Shown here piece by piece: positions 7,047 to 16,090 of a DNA stretch of 64,000 bases (positions are counted from its first letter, which is position 1; each line of letters starts with the position of its first letter). A program made the position numbers and the translations under genes. The stretch comes from Oscillibacter valericigenes Sjm18-20 (GTDB lineage: Bacteria > Bacillota > Clostridia > Oscillospirales > Oscillospiraceae): contig AP012044.1 in NCBI GenBank assembly GCA_000283575.1, positions 2,108,001 through 2,172,000 on the forward strand, written 5' to 3'. A model generated the notes under the pieces. It ran no database searches. It was not told the DNA's origin and saw only the letters and a list, made by a program, of their open reading frames with translations.

Positions 7047-10000
7047 TCACAAATTCACCGTTTCACCGGGAGATAGGAAGTACAGCGCCCTGCGGACTAC
7101 TTTTTTCTCCAGCACCCGTTCCAGCGCGGTGCTGTAAGCCTCCAGCTGGGGCCGGTAATGTTCCGCACGGCGCATAACATCCTCGCCAAAAACGCGGTCG
7201 GTCTTGAAGTCCACCACGGTGAGGCCCTCCGCCGTCTCAAAACAGCAGTCCACCACGCCCTGCAACAGCACCTGGTCATCTCCCGCGTCCACGTCCAGTT
7301 CCGACGCGGGGATTAAAACGGTGAAAGGATACTCCCGCAGGACATTTTTCCCGGCTCGGATATCCTCCGCCAGCGGGGATGCCAGCAGAGCTTCCAGCTG
7401 CCCCACGTCCACGCTGTGGGCCTGCTGGGGCGTCAGAAGACGATTTTCCCGCAGCACCGCCAACTGTCCTGCGGCGTCCGGGTCGGAAAAGTTGAGATAT
7501 TGAAGGGCCAGATGCACCGCCGTGCCCCGCTCCGTGGGAGTGAGGCCCTGGTGGTCCTGCCGGAAACGAGGCTGGTCCAACGGCCGCAAAGCGGGCGGGC
7601 GGGGTGCGTTTTCCGCCGCCTCCTCGTCTTTCTCCCGGCCCTTCAGCTGGGTCGCCGTCCGCTTGGCGGGAAGGCGGGTAGCCGCTTCGTAGGGGTAGTT
7701 CCTGTCCAGCAGGCTCAGATCCACGCTCTCCTCGTCCCCGGTCTTCCTGCGCTCCATCTGAACAGGCACAACCTCTTGGAAATCTTCGCTGTCATGTAAA
7801 AACACATGCCATGGACTCTCGTCGCCACCGCAGAGATTTTCCGGTTCCACGCCCGCAAGGTCCCGCAGGGGTTTCGCCTCCGGGCGGCAAAGGAGAGGCA
7901 GCAAAAGCCACTCGCCATAGCTCCGGCACCCCGCCGCCGTCTCCGGCGGGACCGGGCAGGCGGCAAGGCTGGCCAGCCGTTTCAAGGCACTCTGCGCGTG
8001 ATACAGGCTGTGCAGCAGAATCAGCTTTTCCTTTGGCCGGGTCATGGCCACGTACAAAATGCGCTGCTCCTCCGACTGGTTCTCCCGGCGGAGCTTTTCC
8101 TCGATGGCCCGGCGGGCCATGGTGGGATAATAAATACGGCGGTCAAGGTCCACCCGCCGGGGCCCGAGGCCCAGTTCGGGATGGACCAGCACCGGGGTAT
8201 CGAAGTCCATCCGGGAAAACGCCCGGTCCAGGTCGCAAAGCAATACAATGGGAAATTCCAGGCCCTTGGATTTGTGGACGCTCATGAGCCGCACGCCGCC
8301 AAATTCCGTTTTTCCCCGGGTGGCGGGCGCCTGATCGCTGTCAAGCAGCTTTTGGAGCTGCTCCAAAAACAGGAACAGACCCCGGCAACCGTTGGACTCA
8401 AATTTTTCCGCGTGCTCCGTCAGGGCAATCAGGTTTTCTTTCCGCTCCTCGCCCCGATCCATGGCCCCGAACACGCCCAGCACGTTGAGCTCGTTGTAAA
8501 TGTGCCACAGCAAACGCTCCACGCTCATGTCCCGGGCCAGCAGCCGCAGGCGGTCCAGCGTCTCAAGAAACGCGCGGCAGTCCTCCCCGCCGTCACACGT
8601 CACCGCGTCGTAAAAGTCTCCCGAAGCAGAGGATGCCCTCACCTTCGCCAACCGATCCGGCGTGAATCCGAACAGGGGCGAACGGAGAACGGCGATCAGC
8701 GGCACGTCCTGCCGGGGGTTGTCGATCACGTGAAGCAGGCTCAATAGGGTGGACACCTCCATGGAGGAGAAGTAGTCCCCCCGCTCCTGAAAGGAACAGG
8801 GTATGCCCCGCTCCGCCAGCGCCGCCGCAAACACGGCCGCGCGGCTTCCCGGCGAGCGCATTAAAATTACAATGTCCTCCGGGCGGCAGGGCCGCAGAGT
8901 GCCGTCCTCCCCTGTGACGGGGTATTTTTCGTCCAGCAGCTGGTGTATGCGCTGTGCTGCCAGCCGGGCTTCCGCCACGCCCTTTTTCACCGGGCGTTCC
9001 AGCTCCGCAGACCTCTGGCGGGCGGAGATCAGGTGGTACTCCGTGGCGCAGTCGCTTCGCTCCGGGTAGTAGGCCGCGCCGAAGTGCAGCTTTTCGTCCT
9101 CGCCGTACTCCATCTCCCCCAGTTCCGGGGACATGATGTTCTCAAAGATGAAATTGGCGGCATACAGAATCTCCTTCCGGGAGCGGAAATTCTGGGACAG
9201 CAGTATTTTCCGCTCCTCCCCCTCCGCCGCGTCGGTGTAGGATTTAAAGGCGGCGTATTTCCGCAGGAAGATGGTGGGGTCCGCCAGCCGGAAACGGTAG
9301 ATGGACTGCTTCACGTCGCCCACGGTGAACAGATTCTCTCTCTTTCGGGAAACCGCCTGAAAAATATGGTTCTGGACCTCGTTGGTGTCCTGATACTCGT
9401 CCACCAGAATTTCCCGGTAGCGGGCGGAGACCTGCTCCCCTAAATCCGTGGGATGGCCGTCGTCCCGGGTCAGCAGCTCCAGCGCCAGATGCTCCTGATC
9501 GGAGAAGTCCGCAGCGTTCAGCCGGAGTTTTTCTTTTCCGTAGCGCCGGGAAAATTCCGCCGTCAGCGCCAAAAGCGCCGCCATGGCGGGAGCCACGGCC
9601 TGTAAATCCTCCATGGCCTCCCCGCCGGTCACGTTCAGCAGCGTCCGCAGCTTCTTCATGTCCGCCTTGCATCCGTCCCACAAGGCCTTCAGACGCAGGA
9701 CTTCTGGGTCGTCCTTGCGGCCTTTGGGGGTAGTCAGGCGGGGAAAGTTCACCGCCTCCGCCATTTTTCCCGCATCGTCCCAGCCCCGGACCGCTGCGTC
9801 CTGCAAGGCGTCCAGCGAGTCCGCCGCGATCAGGAATTTCTCTCCGTATCCGGTATGTAAAGCTATATCACTTTCCAAGCTCACCGCGGCGGAGCGAAAA
9901 ATTCTCGACCAAGAGGCCGCTCTGCGTGCAACGTCCGCCAGCAGCTCGGCGGCATAGGGCGTTTCATCGAACGTTTCGGAGAGGTGCTCCCACTTCTCTC

Positions 10001-10610
10001 GGTTTTCCTCCAGCCACCGCTGCGGGTAGGCGTGGCTCTGGAGCTTCCTGTGGAGCTCCAGCACAAGCTCCGCCAGCGCGCCGTCGTCCCGGCCCGCGCC
10101 CAGCGTGTCCGCCAGCAGCTCTCCGCCTGGGGTTTCGTCCAGACCTTTGTAAAAATCCTCCAGTGCCCGGTCCAGCACCCGGCGGCGCAGCAGCCCGGCC
10201 TCCCCCTCGTCCAGCACCCGGAAGTCCGGGGTCAGGCAGTACTTCTCCCCGTCCCGGACCAGCAGGTGGACATTCTCCCGGAGAAGCGCCGTACAGAAGG
10301 AGTCCACCGTCTTGATGTCCGCCTGATAGACCCGCAGTAACTGGCGGCGAAGATGGGCGTTTCCGGGATGCTCTCCCAGGAGCTTGCCAAGCTCCGAGGC
10401 AATCTTACTTCTAAGCTCTGCGGCGGCGGCCTTCGTATAGGTGATAATGAGGAAGTCGTCGATGTTGTAGCCATCCTCCAGAATGTAGAGAAACAGCCGC
10501 TCCACCAACACCTTTGTCTTGCCGGACCCCGCCGCCGCCGACACCAGAAGGCTCCCTCCCCGGTTTTCCACCGCCGCACGCTGGGCGGGAGTCAGTTGAA
10601 TTTTAGCCAC
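7047..10610 (-). CDS. addA: ATP-dependent helicase/nuclease subunit A (AddA)
   Basis: AddA is the 3'-5' helicase and one of the two nucleases of AddAB, which resects DNA ends and loads RecA. The 1187-residue protein starts with TPAQRAAV and Walker A AAAGSGKT (residues 25-32), carries the UvrD motif DEYQDTNEVQN, the SF1 motif VMSVHKSKGLEFP-like (RLMSVHKSKGLEF), and a C-terminal RecB-type nuclease motif (GVVDCCFE...VVDFKTD). The start is GTG at 10608-10610 with GGAGG about 8 bases upstream. It overlaps the end of addB by 8 bases, implying translational coupling. Confidence 0.96.
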   Translation of the reverse strand: MAKIQLTPAQRAAVENRGGSLLVSAAAGSGKTKVLVERLFLYILEDGYNIDDFLIITYTKAAAAELRSKIASELGKLLGEHPGNAHLRRQLLRVYQADIKTVDSFCTALLRENVHLLVRDGEKYCLTPDFRVLDEGEAGLLRRRVLDRALEDFYKGLDETPGGELLADTLGAGRDDGALAELVLELHRKLQSHAYPQRWLEENREKWEHLSETFDETPYAAELLADVARRAASWSRIFRSAAVSLESDIALHTGYGEKFLIAADSLDALQDAAVRGWDDAGKMAEAVNFPRLTTPKGRKDDPEVLRLKALWDGCKADMKKLRTLLNVTGGEAMEDLQAVAPAMAALLALTAEFSRRYGKEKLRLNAADFSDQEHLALELLTRDDGHPTDLGEQVSARYREILVDEYQDTNEVQNHIFQAVSRKRENLFTVGDVKQSIYRFRLADPTIFLRKYAAFKSYTDAAEGEERKILLSQNFRSRKEILYAANFIFENIMSPELGEMEYGEDEKLHFGAAYYPERSDCATEYHLISARQRSAELERPVKKGVAEARLAAQRIHQLLDEKYPVTGEDGTLRPCRPEDIVILMRSPGSRAAVFAAALAERGIPCSFQERGDYFSSMEVSTLLSLLHVIDNPRQDVPLIAVLRSPLFGFTPDRLAKVRASSASGDFYDAVTCDGGEDCRAFLETLDRLRLLARDMSVERLLWHIYNELNVLGVFGAMDRGEERKENLIALTEHAEKFESNGCRGLFLFLEQLQKLLDSDQAPATRGKTEFGGVRLMSVHKSKGLEFPIVLLCDLDRAFSRMDFDTPVLVHPELGLGPRRVDLDRRIYYPTMARRAIEEKLRRENQSEEQRILYVAMTRPKEKLILLHSLYHAQSALKRLASLAACPVPPETAAGCRSYGEWLLLPLLCRPEAKPLRDLAGVEPENLCGGDESPWHVFLHDSEDFQEVVPVQMERRKTGDEESVDLSLLDRNYPYEAATRLPAKRTATQLKGREKDEEAAENAPRPPALRPLDQPRFRQDHQGLTPTERGTAVHLALQYLNFSDPDAAGQLAVLRENRLLTPQQAHSVDVGQLEALLASPLAEDIRAGKNVLREYPFTVLIPASELDVDAGDDQVLLQGVVDCCFETAEGLTVVDFKTDRVFGEDVMRRAEHYRPQLEAYSTALERVLEKKVVRRALYFLSPGETVNL

Positions 10611-13600
10611 GTCCGTTCTCCTCCCCGTCGATCTGCTGCCAGAATTCCGCCGCCGTCACCTTCCGGATATACCTCAGCCGGTCTTCGCCCCGGCCATCTT
10701 CAAAGTGGCAGGCGGGCGCCCAGTCGCAGTACTGACATACGCTGTCGCTCTCATCGTGGCAGCAGGGGTCCGCATCGATCACACCGTCCCGCACCTCATC
10801 GGCGATGGTGTGGAGCAAATGCTCCACGTAGTTTCCCAGCTTCCCCAGCTGGGCTGCGGTGGCAATGCTGCCGGAGAGATTCCCCTCCCGGTCCACCCGC
10901 AGCGGCAGGTATTTCGGCTCCGTCAGCGCGTCGTGCTCCATAGCTTGCAGCACCTCCGGCTCGTTCAGCACAAGCCCGCTGCGGCGCAGGGCCCTGGCCC
11001 GTTCCTGTGCCAATTTTTCCGGCGTCACGTTTCGCTCCTGCGCCAAAATGTCGTCCCGCGCCGGGAGATACAACACCCCGGCGGGCACCACGTCCTTTTG
11101 AAAATAGGCCTTTCCCTCGTTTTGCAGTGTGAACAGGTACAAAAGCATCTGGATGTCCAGTCCCATGCGGACCTCCGCCAGATCAAAGCTCTTCTTCCCC
11201 GTCTTATAGTCCACCACCCGGAGGTAGAGCCGGTCGCCCTTGAGCCAGCCGTCCACCCGGTCCACCTTTCCGTTTACTCGTAATTCCCCGTCCGGCTCGG
11301 ATACGGTAACAGCGGGCAGCGCGCCCTTGTCTCCGAAGGACAGTTCAAATTCCACCGGCACAAAGTCCGACTGCGCCAGCTCCCGCGCCGTCTCCTCCAC
11401 TACAGCGTACGCCGTGGTTCTGAGGCGGGAGAAGAGATAGCGAAAACGGGCTGTCCGGTCCTGAAAGTTGGGCAATTCCTTTTGGACAAATGCATCGATA
11501 AAGCGGTCGGTCAGCCGACGGAGCATTTCCCGGGAAACATTCGCAAATCCGCCCTGTTTCGCCGCTTCCGCCGTGACATTTTCCAGAATATAGTGTAAAA
11601 ACGTGCCGATTTGCGGCGCGTCGAAGGAGGCCGTCTCCCGCTGTCTGGCCCTCAGTCCGTACTGCATGAAATAGGCAAAATGGCACTGGCGAAGCTTTTC
11701 CAGCCGGGAGGCGGACATATTGAACCGCTGGCCGTACAGCGCCCGGACGGCGGGCAGGTTCAGCCGCCCCCGGCCGATGGACGCCGCCCGCTCCATTGCC
11801 GCCAGACGCTCGGTCCAATCCGGTTTTTCCGCAAACCAGCGCCACACCGGACCGCCCGGGTCCTGACCGGCGGCTTCTAAAGCGGGCGCAATAGCTGACA
11901 AGCGATATTCCTTTTCATCGTTTTCCCGCTCGAGCCGGTTTTCCGGGAACAGCTTCCCCAGCCGCTCCACCACAAAGGCGGGCCGGAGCTGCGCCCCGTT
12001 CACGTCGGTAACGGGATAGCTGACAGTCAGTCCCTCCGTGGGCTGGGCCAGAGCAGCATACAGATTTTGCAGCTCCACATTGAACTGGTCCATGCCGGTG
12101 GGGGCCAGATGGATGCCCCGAGAGGCCAGCTCCTCCCGGTCGTCGTCGTTCAGAACGCCGCCGCTCTGGGCCACGGCGGGCAGCACATGGTCGTTGGCCC
12201 CCAGCAAAAAGAGATACTTCGCCGTGTGGCGGTCGTTTCGGGTAATCTCGCTGGCGGACACCTGATCCAGCGCAGGGGGAATGGTCCCCACGCTGTACTG
12301 CGTCAGCAGCAGCCGGAACAGCCGGGCGAAGGTCTCCGGGTCCATGGCCTCATCCCCCAGAATTTCCACGAACTGGTCCAGCACGCCGCACAGAATCCCC
12401 CACAGCTGGCCCGTCTCCTCGGCGGTCTGCAATTCGCCCTGTTCGCCCAGAGACTTCATCTGGCCTTCCAGCGCGGACTGAAGCTCCAGGGCCTCCATAA
12501 AACTGTAAAGCGCATTGACTTGCTCGTTTGCGGTTTCAGCGGATTTCATTCCGTCCGACAGGAGTTTCAGCGGACCGCGGACCCGGCGGCGCAATTCATT
12601 AAGCTCCTGAAGCTCCGCTTTTTGAGCGTCTGTCCAAGGCGCGCCGTAGCCGCCGGGATTGGCCGCCCAATCCGCCTCCCGCAGCCAAAGGGAGCCGTGT
12701 ATCTCCCATGTAAGAACGTAGTTTTCAAGCCGATCGCACTCCGCCGGGCTGAGTCCGGCAAGACCGGTTTTGAGATAGTGGAACATGTCCTCGTACTCGC
12801 ACCCGCCGGTAACTGCGTCCAGCGCGCCGGACAGAAGCGACAACACAGGCTTTTCCAGAATGTCGCTGCGGCGGCTGAGAAACACGGGGACGCCGTACCG
12901 CTCAAATACATTTTCAATGGTGGATTCATAGTCCTTCATGTTCCGGGCCGCCACGGTGATGTCCCGGAAACGGCACTTTCCCGTCTTCACCAGACTGAGA
13001 ATGTCGGCGGCGGTCTGCTCCACCTCCGTAAAAGCGGTATCCGCCTCACGGATGCGGACGGCGTCCGTTTGCCCCACCCAAGTCTCGTCCCCCCCGAAAA
13101 AAGCCCGTTCCACAAGACCCACAGGCGAGTCGTCCCGGGCTTCGACATATTGGATATCCCATGGCTGTCCCGCTTTCGCCGCAAGGCGGCAAAGCCGGTC
13201 CCGGGTTCGCACGGAAACCTCAAATATCTCGCTGGCATTGTCTTTCTCCCCCAGCAGCGTCACCGTTACGGATGCCGCCCGCCGCAGGAAAATGGACAGC
13301 ACCTTCTGTTCCAGCCCATTGAAATAGGAGAAGCCGTCCAGATATATGTCCTTCCCGTCGGCGTATCCGGATTCCTCCAGATGGTCCCGGAGCTTACTCA
13401 TCCGGTCCCTGCCGTCAAGGCCCGGGCGGCAGAGCCGGGCCTCGTAATCCGCGTAAATCAGGGCCAGATCTTTTAGCTTATCTCCCATGGCTCCGGGAAT
13501 GTCCTCCGCCTGGGCGGCAAAGGACTCGGGCGCCACGGCGTAGCTGGTCAGCTCGTCCAAAAGCCCCAGGATCTGTTCCAAAAACGCGGAGCGCTGGCTG

Positions 13601-13923
13601 GGGCGGCGGTAAACCTTCAGCACCGGGGCCAGTTCTGTCAGGGACCTCTGCAGCGTCAGCAGCTTTCCCCCGGCGTCAATGGTCACGTCCGCCGCGCCGC
13701 CGGTGATCGCCAGCACGCGGGTGGCCAGACGCCGGAAGCTCAAAACCTCCGCATGGCGGCTGGCGGCGTCGCCGCAGGCCTGGCAAAGGTCCACCTCCGC
13801 CTGATGGGAGGCATGCTCCGGCACCAGCAATATCTGCCGGGAGCCGTCTCCTTTTGCGGCAATCTCCCTGAGAATCCGCTTGGATTTTCCAGCCCTCGCC
13901 CGGCCCATCAGGATCGTCAGCAT
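10603..13923 (-). CDS. addB: ATP-dependent helicase/nuclease subunit B (AddB)
   Basis: AddB is the second AddAB subunit; it recognises Chi and supplies a nuclease. The 1106-residue protein has an N-terminal Walker A GRARAGKSK (residues 7-15), a C-terminal nuclease domain (GKVDRVDGW...VVDYKTGKK), and four cysteines placed as in the AddB iron-sulfur cluster: LRQCHFAYFMQ plus CQYCDWAPAC. The start ATG at 13921-13923 (MLTILMG) with GGGAGAG upstream is preferred over the longer open frame to 14052, since family members begin right before the Walker motif. It is first in an addB-addA operon and divergent from the DUF1643 gene. Promoter not clear; TAAAAT near 14000 is a weak candidate. Confidence 0.95.
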   Translation of the reverse strand: MLTILMGRARAGKSKRILREIAAKGDGSRQILLVPEHASHQAEVDLCQACGDAASRHAEVLSFRRLATRVLAITGGAADVTIDAGGKLLTLQRSLTELAPVLKVYRRPSQRSAFLEQILGLLDELTSYAVAPESFAAQAEDIPGAMGDKLKDLALIYADYEARLCRPGLDGRDRMSKLRDHLEESGYADGKDIYLDGFSYFNGLEQKVLSIFLRRAASVTVTLLGEKDNASEIFEVSVRTRDRLCRLAAKAGQPWDIQYVEARDDSPVGLVERAFFGGDETWVGQTDAVRIREADTAFTEVEQTAADILSLVKTGKCRFRDITVAARNMKDYESTIENVFERYGVPVFLSRRSDILEKPVLSLLSGALDAVTGGCEYEDMFHYLKTGLAGLSPAECDRLENYVLTWEIHGSLWLREADWAANPGGYGAPWTDAQKAELQELNELRRRVRGPLKLLSDGMKSAETANEQVNALYSFMEALELQSALEGQMKSLGEQGELQTAEETGQLWGILCGVLDQFVEILGDEAMDPETFARLFRLLLTQYSVGTIPPALDQVSASEITRNDRHTAKYLFLLGANDHVLPAVAQSGGVLNDDDREELASRGIHLAPTGMDQFNVELQNLYAALAQPTEGLTVSYPVTDVNGAQLRPAFVVERLGKLFPENRLERENDEKEYRLSAIAPALEAAGQDPGGPVWRWFAEKPDWTERLAAMERAASIGRGRLNLPAVRALYGQRFNMSASRLEKLRQCHFAYFMQYGLRARQRETASFDAPQIGTFLHYILENVTAEAAKQGGFANVSREMLRRLTDRFIDAFVQKELPNFQDRTARFRYLFSRLRTTAYAVVEETARELAQSDFVPVEFELSFGDKGALPAVTVSEPDGELRVNGKVDRVDGWLKGDRLYLRVVDYKTGKKSFDLAEVRMGLDIQMLLYLFTLQNEGKAYFQKDVVPAGVLYLPARDDILAQERNVTPEKLAQERARALRRSGLVLNEPEVLQAMEHDALTEPKYLPLRVDREGNLSGSIATAAQLGKLGNYVEHLLHTIADEVRDGVIDADPCCHDESDSVCQYCDWAPACHFEDGRGEDRLRYIRKVTAAEFWQQIDGEENGRG

Positions 13924-14093
13924 GGTTTTCTCTCCCTTTCCCCGTCTCCGGCTGAGCCGGCCAAATTCCATTTCACGGCCCTTGGCGGCCGTCTTTTCTA
14001 TTTTACCACAGACCGTTTGGAAAGAACAGGGGATTTGCATTTTTGCCCCCATCCTGTTACACTTGAAAAAAATGTCGAAAAGGAGCCATGCCG

Positions 14094-14705
14094 ATGCACA
14101 TTCCTAGTTCCACCACCGGAGAGATCGAGGTATTATCCTTTGACGCGGCGCTGCAAAATGCGCTGCGGCCCTCCCCGGATTACGATGCCGCCAAATGGCT
14201 GTACGTTCCCAATGCCTACTCCGAGTACCGGTACATTCTCGGCACCCGGGGCGAAAAGCCCCTGATCTGCGTGGGTATCAACCCCTCCACCGCCGCGCCG
14301 GACGCGCTGGACCCCACGCTGCAATCCGCCCAGCGCATCGCCCTGAGCAACGGATACGATAGCTTTCTCATGTTCAATGTCTACGCCCAGCGGGCCACCC
14401 GGCCCGATGACATGGAGAAGACCTGCAATTCCTTCCTCCACGGGGAGAACCGTAGGGCCTTTGCCTACCTCTTGTCCTTGTCTCCCCGGCCAGCCGTCTG
14501 GGGGGCATGGGGCAACATTATTGAAAAGCGGCCCTACCTGATGGACTGCCTGAGAGATTTTGCCGCCCAGGGCCGGACCGCCGGGGCCAGATGGTTCACT
14601 GCCGGTCCGCCCCTGAAATCCGGCCACCCCCACCATCCGCTGTACCTCAGGCGGGACATTGCCCTGATGGAGTTCGACATAGAATCCTATCTCAGCGTGC
14701 GGTAA
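14094..14705 (+). CDS. DUF1643 family protein
   Basis: The 203-residue protein matches the DUF1643 pattern as I recall it: YRYILGTRG, VGINPSTA near residue 60, FMFNVYAQRATRP, and WGAWG near residue 140. The biochemical role of the family is not established; a nucleic-acid or nucleotide-related role has been suggested by fold but I cannot confirm it. Two in-frame ATGs exist at 14088 and 14094; AAGGAG ends only 2 bases before the first but 8 before the second, so 14094 is preferred. It is transcribed away from addB. Confidence 0.78.
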   Translation: MHIPSSTTGEIEVLSFDAALQNALRPSPDYDAAKWLYVPNAYSEYRYILGTRGEKPLICVGINPSTAAPDALDPTLQSAQRIALSNGYDSFLMFNVYAQRATRPDDMEKTCNSFLHGENRRAFAYLLSLSPRPAVWGAWGNIIEKRPYLMDCLRDFAAQGRTAGARWFTAGPPLKSGHPHHPLYLRRDIALMEFDIESYLSVR

Positions 14706-14733
14706 AAGATATCTCTGCCGTATTTTACGGCGC

Positions 14734-14795
14734 GAAAATTCCCGTCCGGCCGAGGCCCGCCAGTAGGCAGAGTCTCATTTTGGACGGGAATTTTC
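14734..14795. repeat. Inverted repeat with 14-bp perfect arms
   Basis: GAAAATTCCCGTCC at 14734-14747 is repeated as its exact reverse complement at 14782-14795, around a 34-base GC-rich loop. A small hairpin (14717-14731, GCCGTA/TACGGC) precedes it. It lies between the DUF1643 gene and the small-protein trio, with no T tract, so it may be a leader element or operator rather than a simple terminator. Confidence 0.7.
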
Positions 14796-14873
14796 CGCGC
14801 AGCGGCACATTTTCCCCCCCTCCGTTCATATACTGCTTTGAAGGTACATTTTGATGACCAACAGGAGGCTATC

Positions 14874-15131
14874 ATGGACGACAAGACCAAGCAGACCATT
14901 CAGCAGATGAATCAGGACCCCGCCACGGTTCAGCGGCTCCTTACCTCTCAGGACGGACGCAGGCTGATCCAGATGATGTCCCAGGCCAACGGCGGCCCGG
15001 CCCTCCAGCAGGCAGCCACCAGCGCTATCCGGGGCGACACCAGCCAGATCATGCAGATGGTGAATCAGCTGATGCAAAGCCCCGAAGGGGCGGCGTTGGT
15101 GGAGCGCATCAATCAGGCGGCAAAAAAATAA
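14874..15131 (+). CDS. small Gln-rich helical protein, first of a three-gene locus
   Basis: The 85-residue protein is predicted to be mostly helical and rich in Gln, Met and Asn (PATVQRLLTSQDGRRLIQMM, QIMQMVNQLMQ). It has no signal peptide or membrane segment. ATG at 14874 has AGGAGG about 7 bases upstream; the frame is open to 14838 but lacks a site there. The LL-x-I/M-MM-Q-Q-NGG pattern of residues 20-43 resembles the N-terminus of the next gene ([21 protein letters not shown]), suggesting related segments. Function unknown. Confidence 0.78.
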   Translation: MDDKTKQTIQQMNQDPATVQRLLTSQDGRRLIQMMSQANGGPALQQAATSAIRGDTSQIMQMVNQLMQSPEGAALVERINQAAKK

Positions 15132-15152
15132 GACGGAAAGGGGGCGGACGGC

Positions 15153-15662
15153 ATGGCGGAATTTGAAGAGAAATTGAACGCGCTGCTGTCGGACCCCAAC
15201 AGCATGGCGCAGATCATGCAGCTGGCCCAGTCTTTGAACGGCGGGGCCTCCGCTCCTCCGCCTCAGCCGGGTCCGGCTCAGGGCGGCTACCCTCCTCCCC
15301 CCGGCCAGCCTCAGGGAGGCTATCCTCCTCCGCCTCAGCCGGGTCCGACTCAGGGCGGTTATTCGCCTCAGGGAGGCTATCAGGGGCCGCCGCCCCAGGG
15401 GAACTATCAGACGCCCCAGGGACCGCCACCGGGGGGCAATTCGCTGGCATCCCTGCTGGGAGGCATCGACCCCGGGACCATCGCCCGGCTGATGCCTCTG
15501 GTCCGGGAACTGAGCGGTCCCCAGAACACCAATAACCGGGCGCTCCTCTATGCTTTGCGCCCCTATCTGAAGCCGGAGCGGCAGGGAAAGATTGAACGGG
15601 CGCTCCAGCTGGCGCGCATCGTCCATATCGGAAAGAAATTTATCGCCGGTTGGGAGGCATGA
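15153..15662 (+). CDS. Pro/Gly/Gln-rich linker protein, second gene of the locus
   Basis: The 169-residue protein has a helical N-terminus (residues 1-30, related to the preceding protein), a low-complexity middle of PPPQPGP-QGGY-type units (about 32-95), and a helical C-terminus ([37 protein letters not shown]). Two of the middle units are near-identical at DNA level. A GGGGGCGG site precedes ATG 15153. It lies 21 bases after the first gene and 3 bases before the third, clearly one operon. Function unknown; the layout suggests two small helical modules tethered by a flexible linker. Confidence 0.8.
   Translation: MAEFEEKLNALLSDPNSMAQIMQLAQSLNGGASAPPPQPGPAQGGYPPPPGQPQGGYPPPPQPGPTQGGYSPQGGYQGPPPQGNYQTPQGPPPGGNSLASLLGGIDPGTIARLMPLVRELSGPQNTNNRALLYALRPYLKPERQGKIERALQLARIVHIGKKFIAGWEA
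15253..15358 (+). repeat. In-frame 34-bp direct repeat within the Pro/Gly-rich gene
   Basis: A 34-base block at 15253-15286 recurs at 15325-15358 with one mismatch, offset by 72 bases (24 codons). It explains the repeated PPPQPGP-x-QGGY protein units and is a likely site of length variation by slippage. Confidence 0.85.
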
Positions 15663-15665
15663 GGG

Positions 15666-16046
15666 ATGTATAACCGCTATATCCGCAACGATAACGGCTC
15701 TTACTCCCGGATTCCCGAGGAAGAACCCCGGCCCGGTCCCGGCAGACCGCCTCCCCCGCCCGGCGGAGGAAACCGTCCCGGCGGTTCAGGGGGACCCCCT
15801 CCGGGCCCCGGCGGGCCGCCGCCTCCTCCGCCGCCACCGCAAAACGGACCGGCCTACGGACCGCCGCCCCCTCCTCCGCCCCACGGCGAAGGAATCTCCT
15901 CCTCTTTGCGGCGGCTGTTGGATAAATTACATTTTGACAACGTGGACTCCGGAGATCTGCTGCTCCTCCTGCTGTTGTTTTTTCTATTTAAGGAAGAAGC
16001 CGACGACGAACTCCTGATCGCTTTGGGCCTGCTGTTGATTCTATAG
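15666..16046 (+). CDS. poly-proline protein with hydrophobic C-terminus, third gene of the locus
   Basis: The 126-residue protein begins MYNRYIRNDNGSYSRIP, continues with poly-Pro/Gly (about residues 22-72, with runs of up to eight Pro), then a short helix (SLRRLLDKLHFDNVDSGD) and two very hydrophobic segments (DLLLLLLLFFLFKEE, LLIALGLLLIL). The end could form a membrane hairpin or a hydrophobic assembly surface. ATG 15666 has GGGAGGC upstream within the end of the previous gene. A terminator follows directly. I recall similar Leu-rich tails in clostridial small proteins but know no function. Confidence 0.78.
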   Translation: MYNRYIRNDNGSYSRIPEEEPRPGPGRPPPPPGGGNRPGGSGGPPPGPGGPPPPPPPPQNGPAYGPPPPPPPHGEGISSSLRRLLDKLHFDNVDSGDLLLLLLLFFLFKEEADDELLIALGLLLIL

Positions 16047-16048
16047 GA

Positions 16049-16087
16049 AAGCGGCTTTCCGTGTATGCACGGAAAGCCGCTTCTTTT
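16049..16087 (+). terminator. Terminator of the three-gene locus
   Basis: A perfect 15-bp stem (AAGCGGCTTTCCGTG, 16049-16063, with 16068-16082) and a 4-base loop are followed by a T-rich tail. It lies between convergent genes ending at 16046 and 16091. Confidence 0.85.
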
Positions 16088-16090
16088 CGC

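Noticed and set aside
12067..13476. Long open frame (469 codons) on the plus strand
   Set aside because: It lies wholly antisense to addB. GC-rich third positions create such open frames; it has no recognisable domain. The same applies to similar long frames opposite tagO/wecA, mnaA, ABC-F, ntpA and others.
15240..15450. Possible CRISPR or tandem-repeat array
   Set aside because: The repeats are coding PPP/GGY units in frame, with no spacers; no CRISPR array or cas gene is seen in the window.
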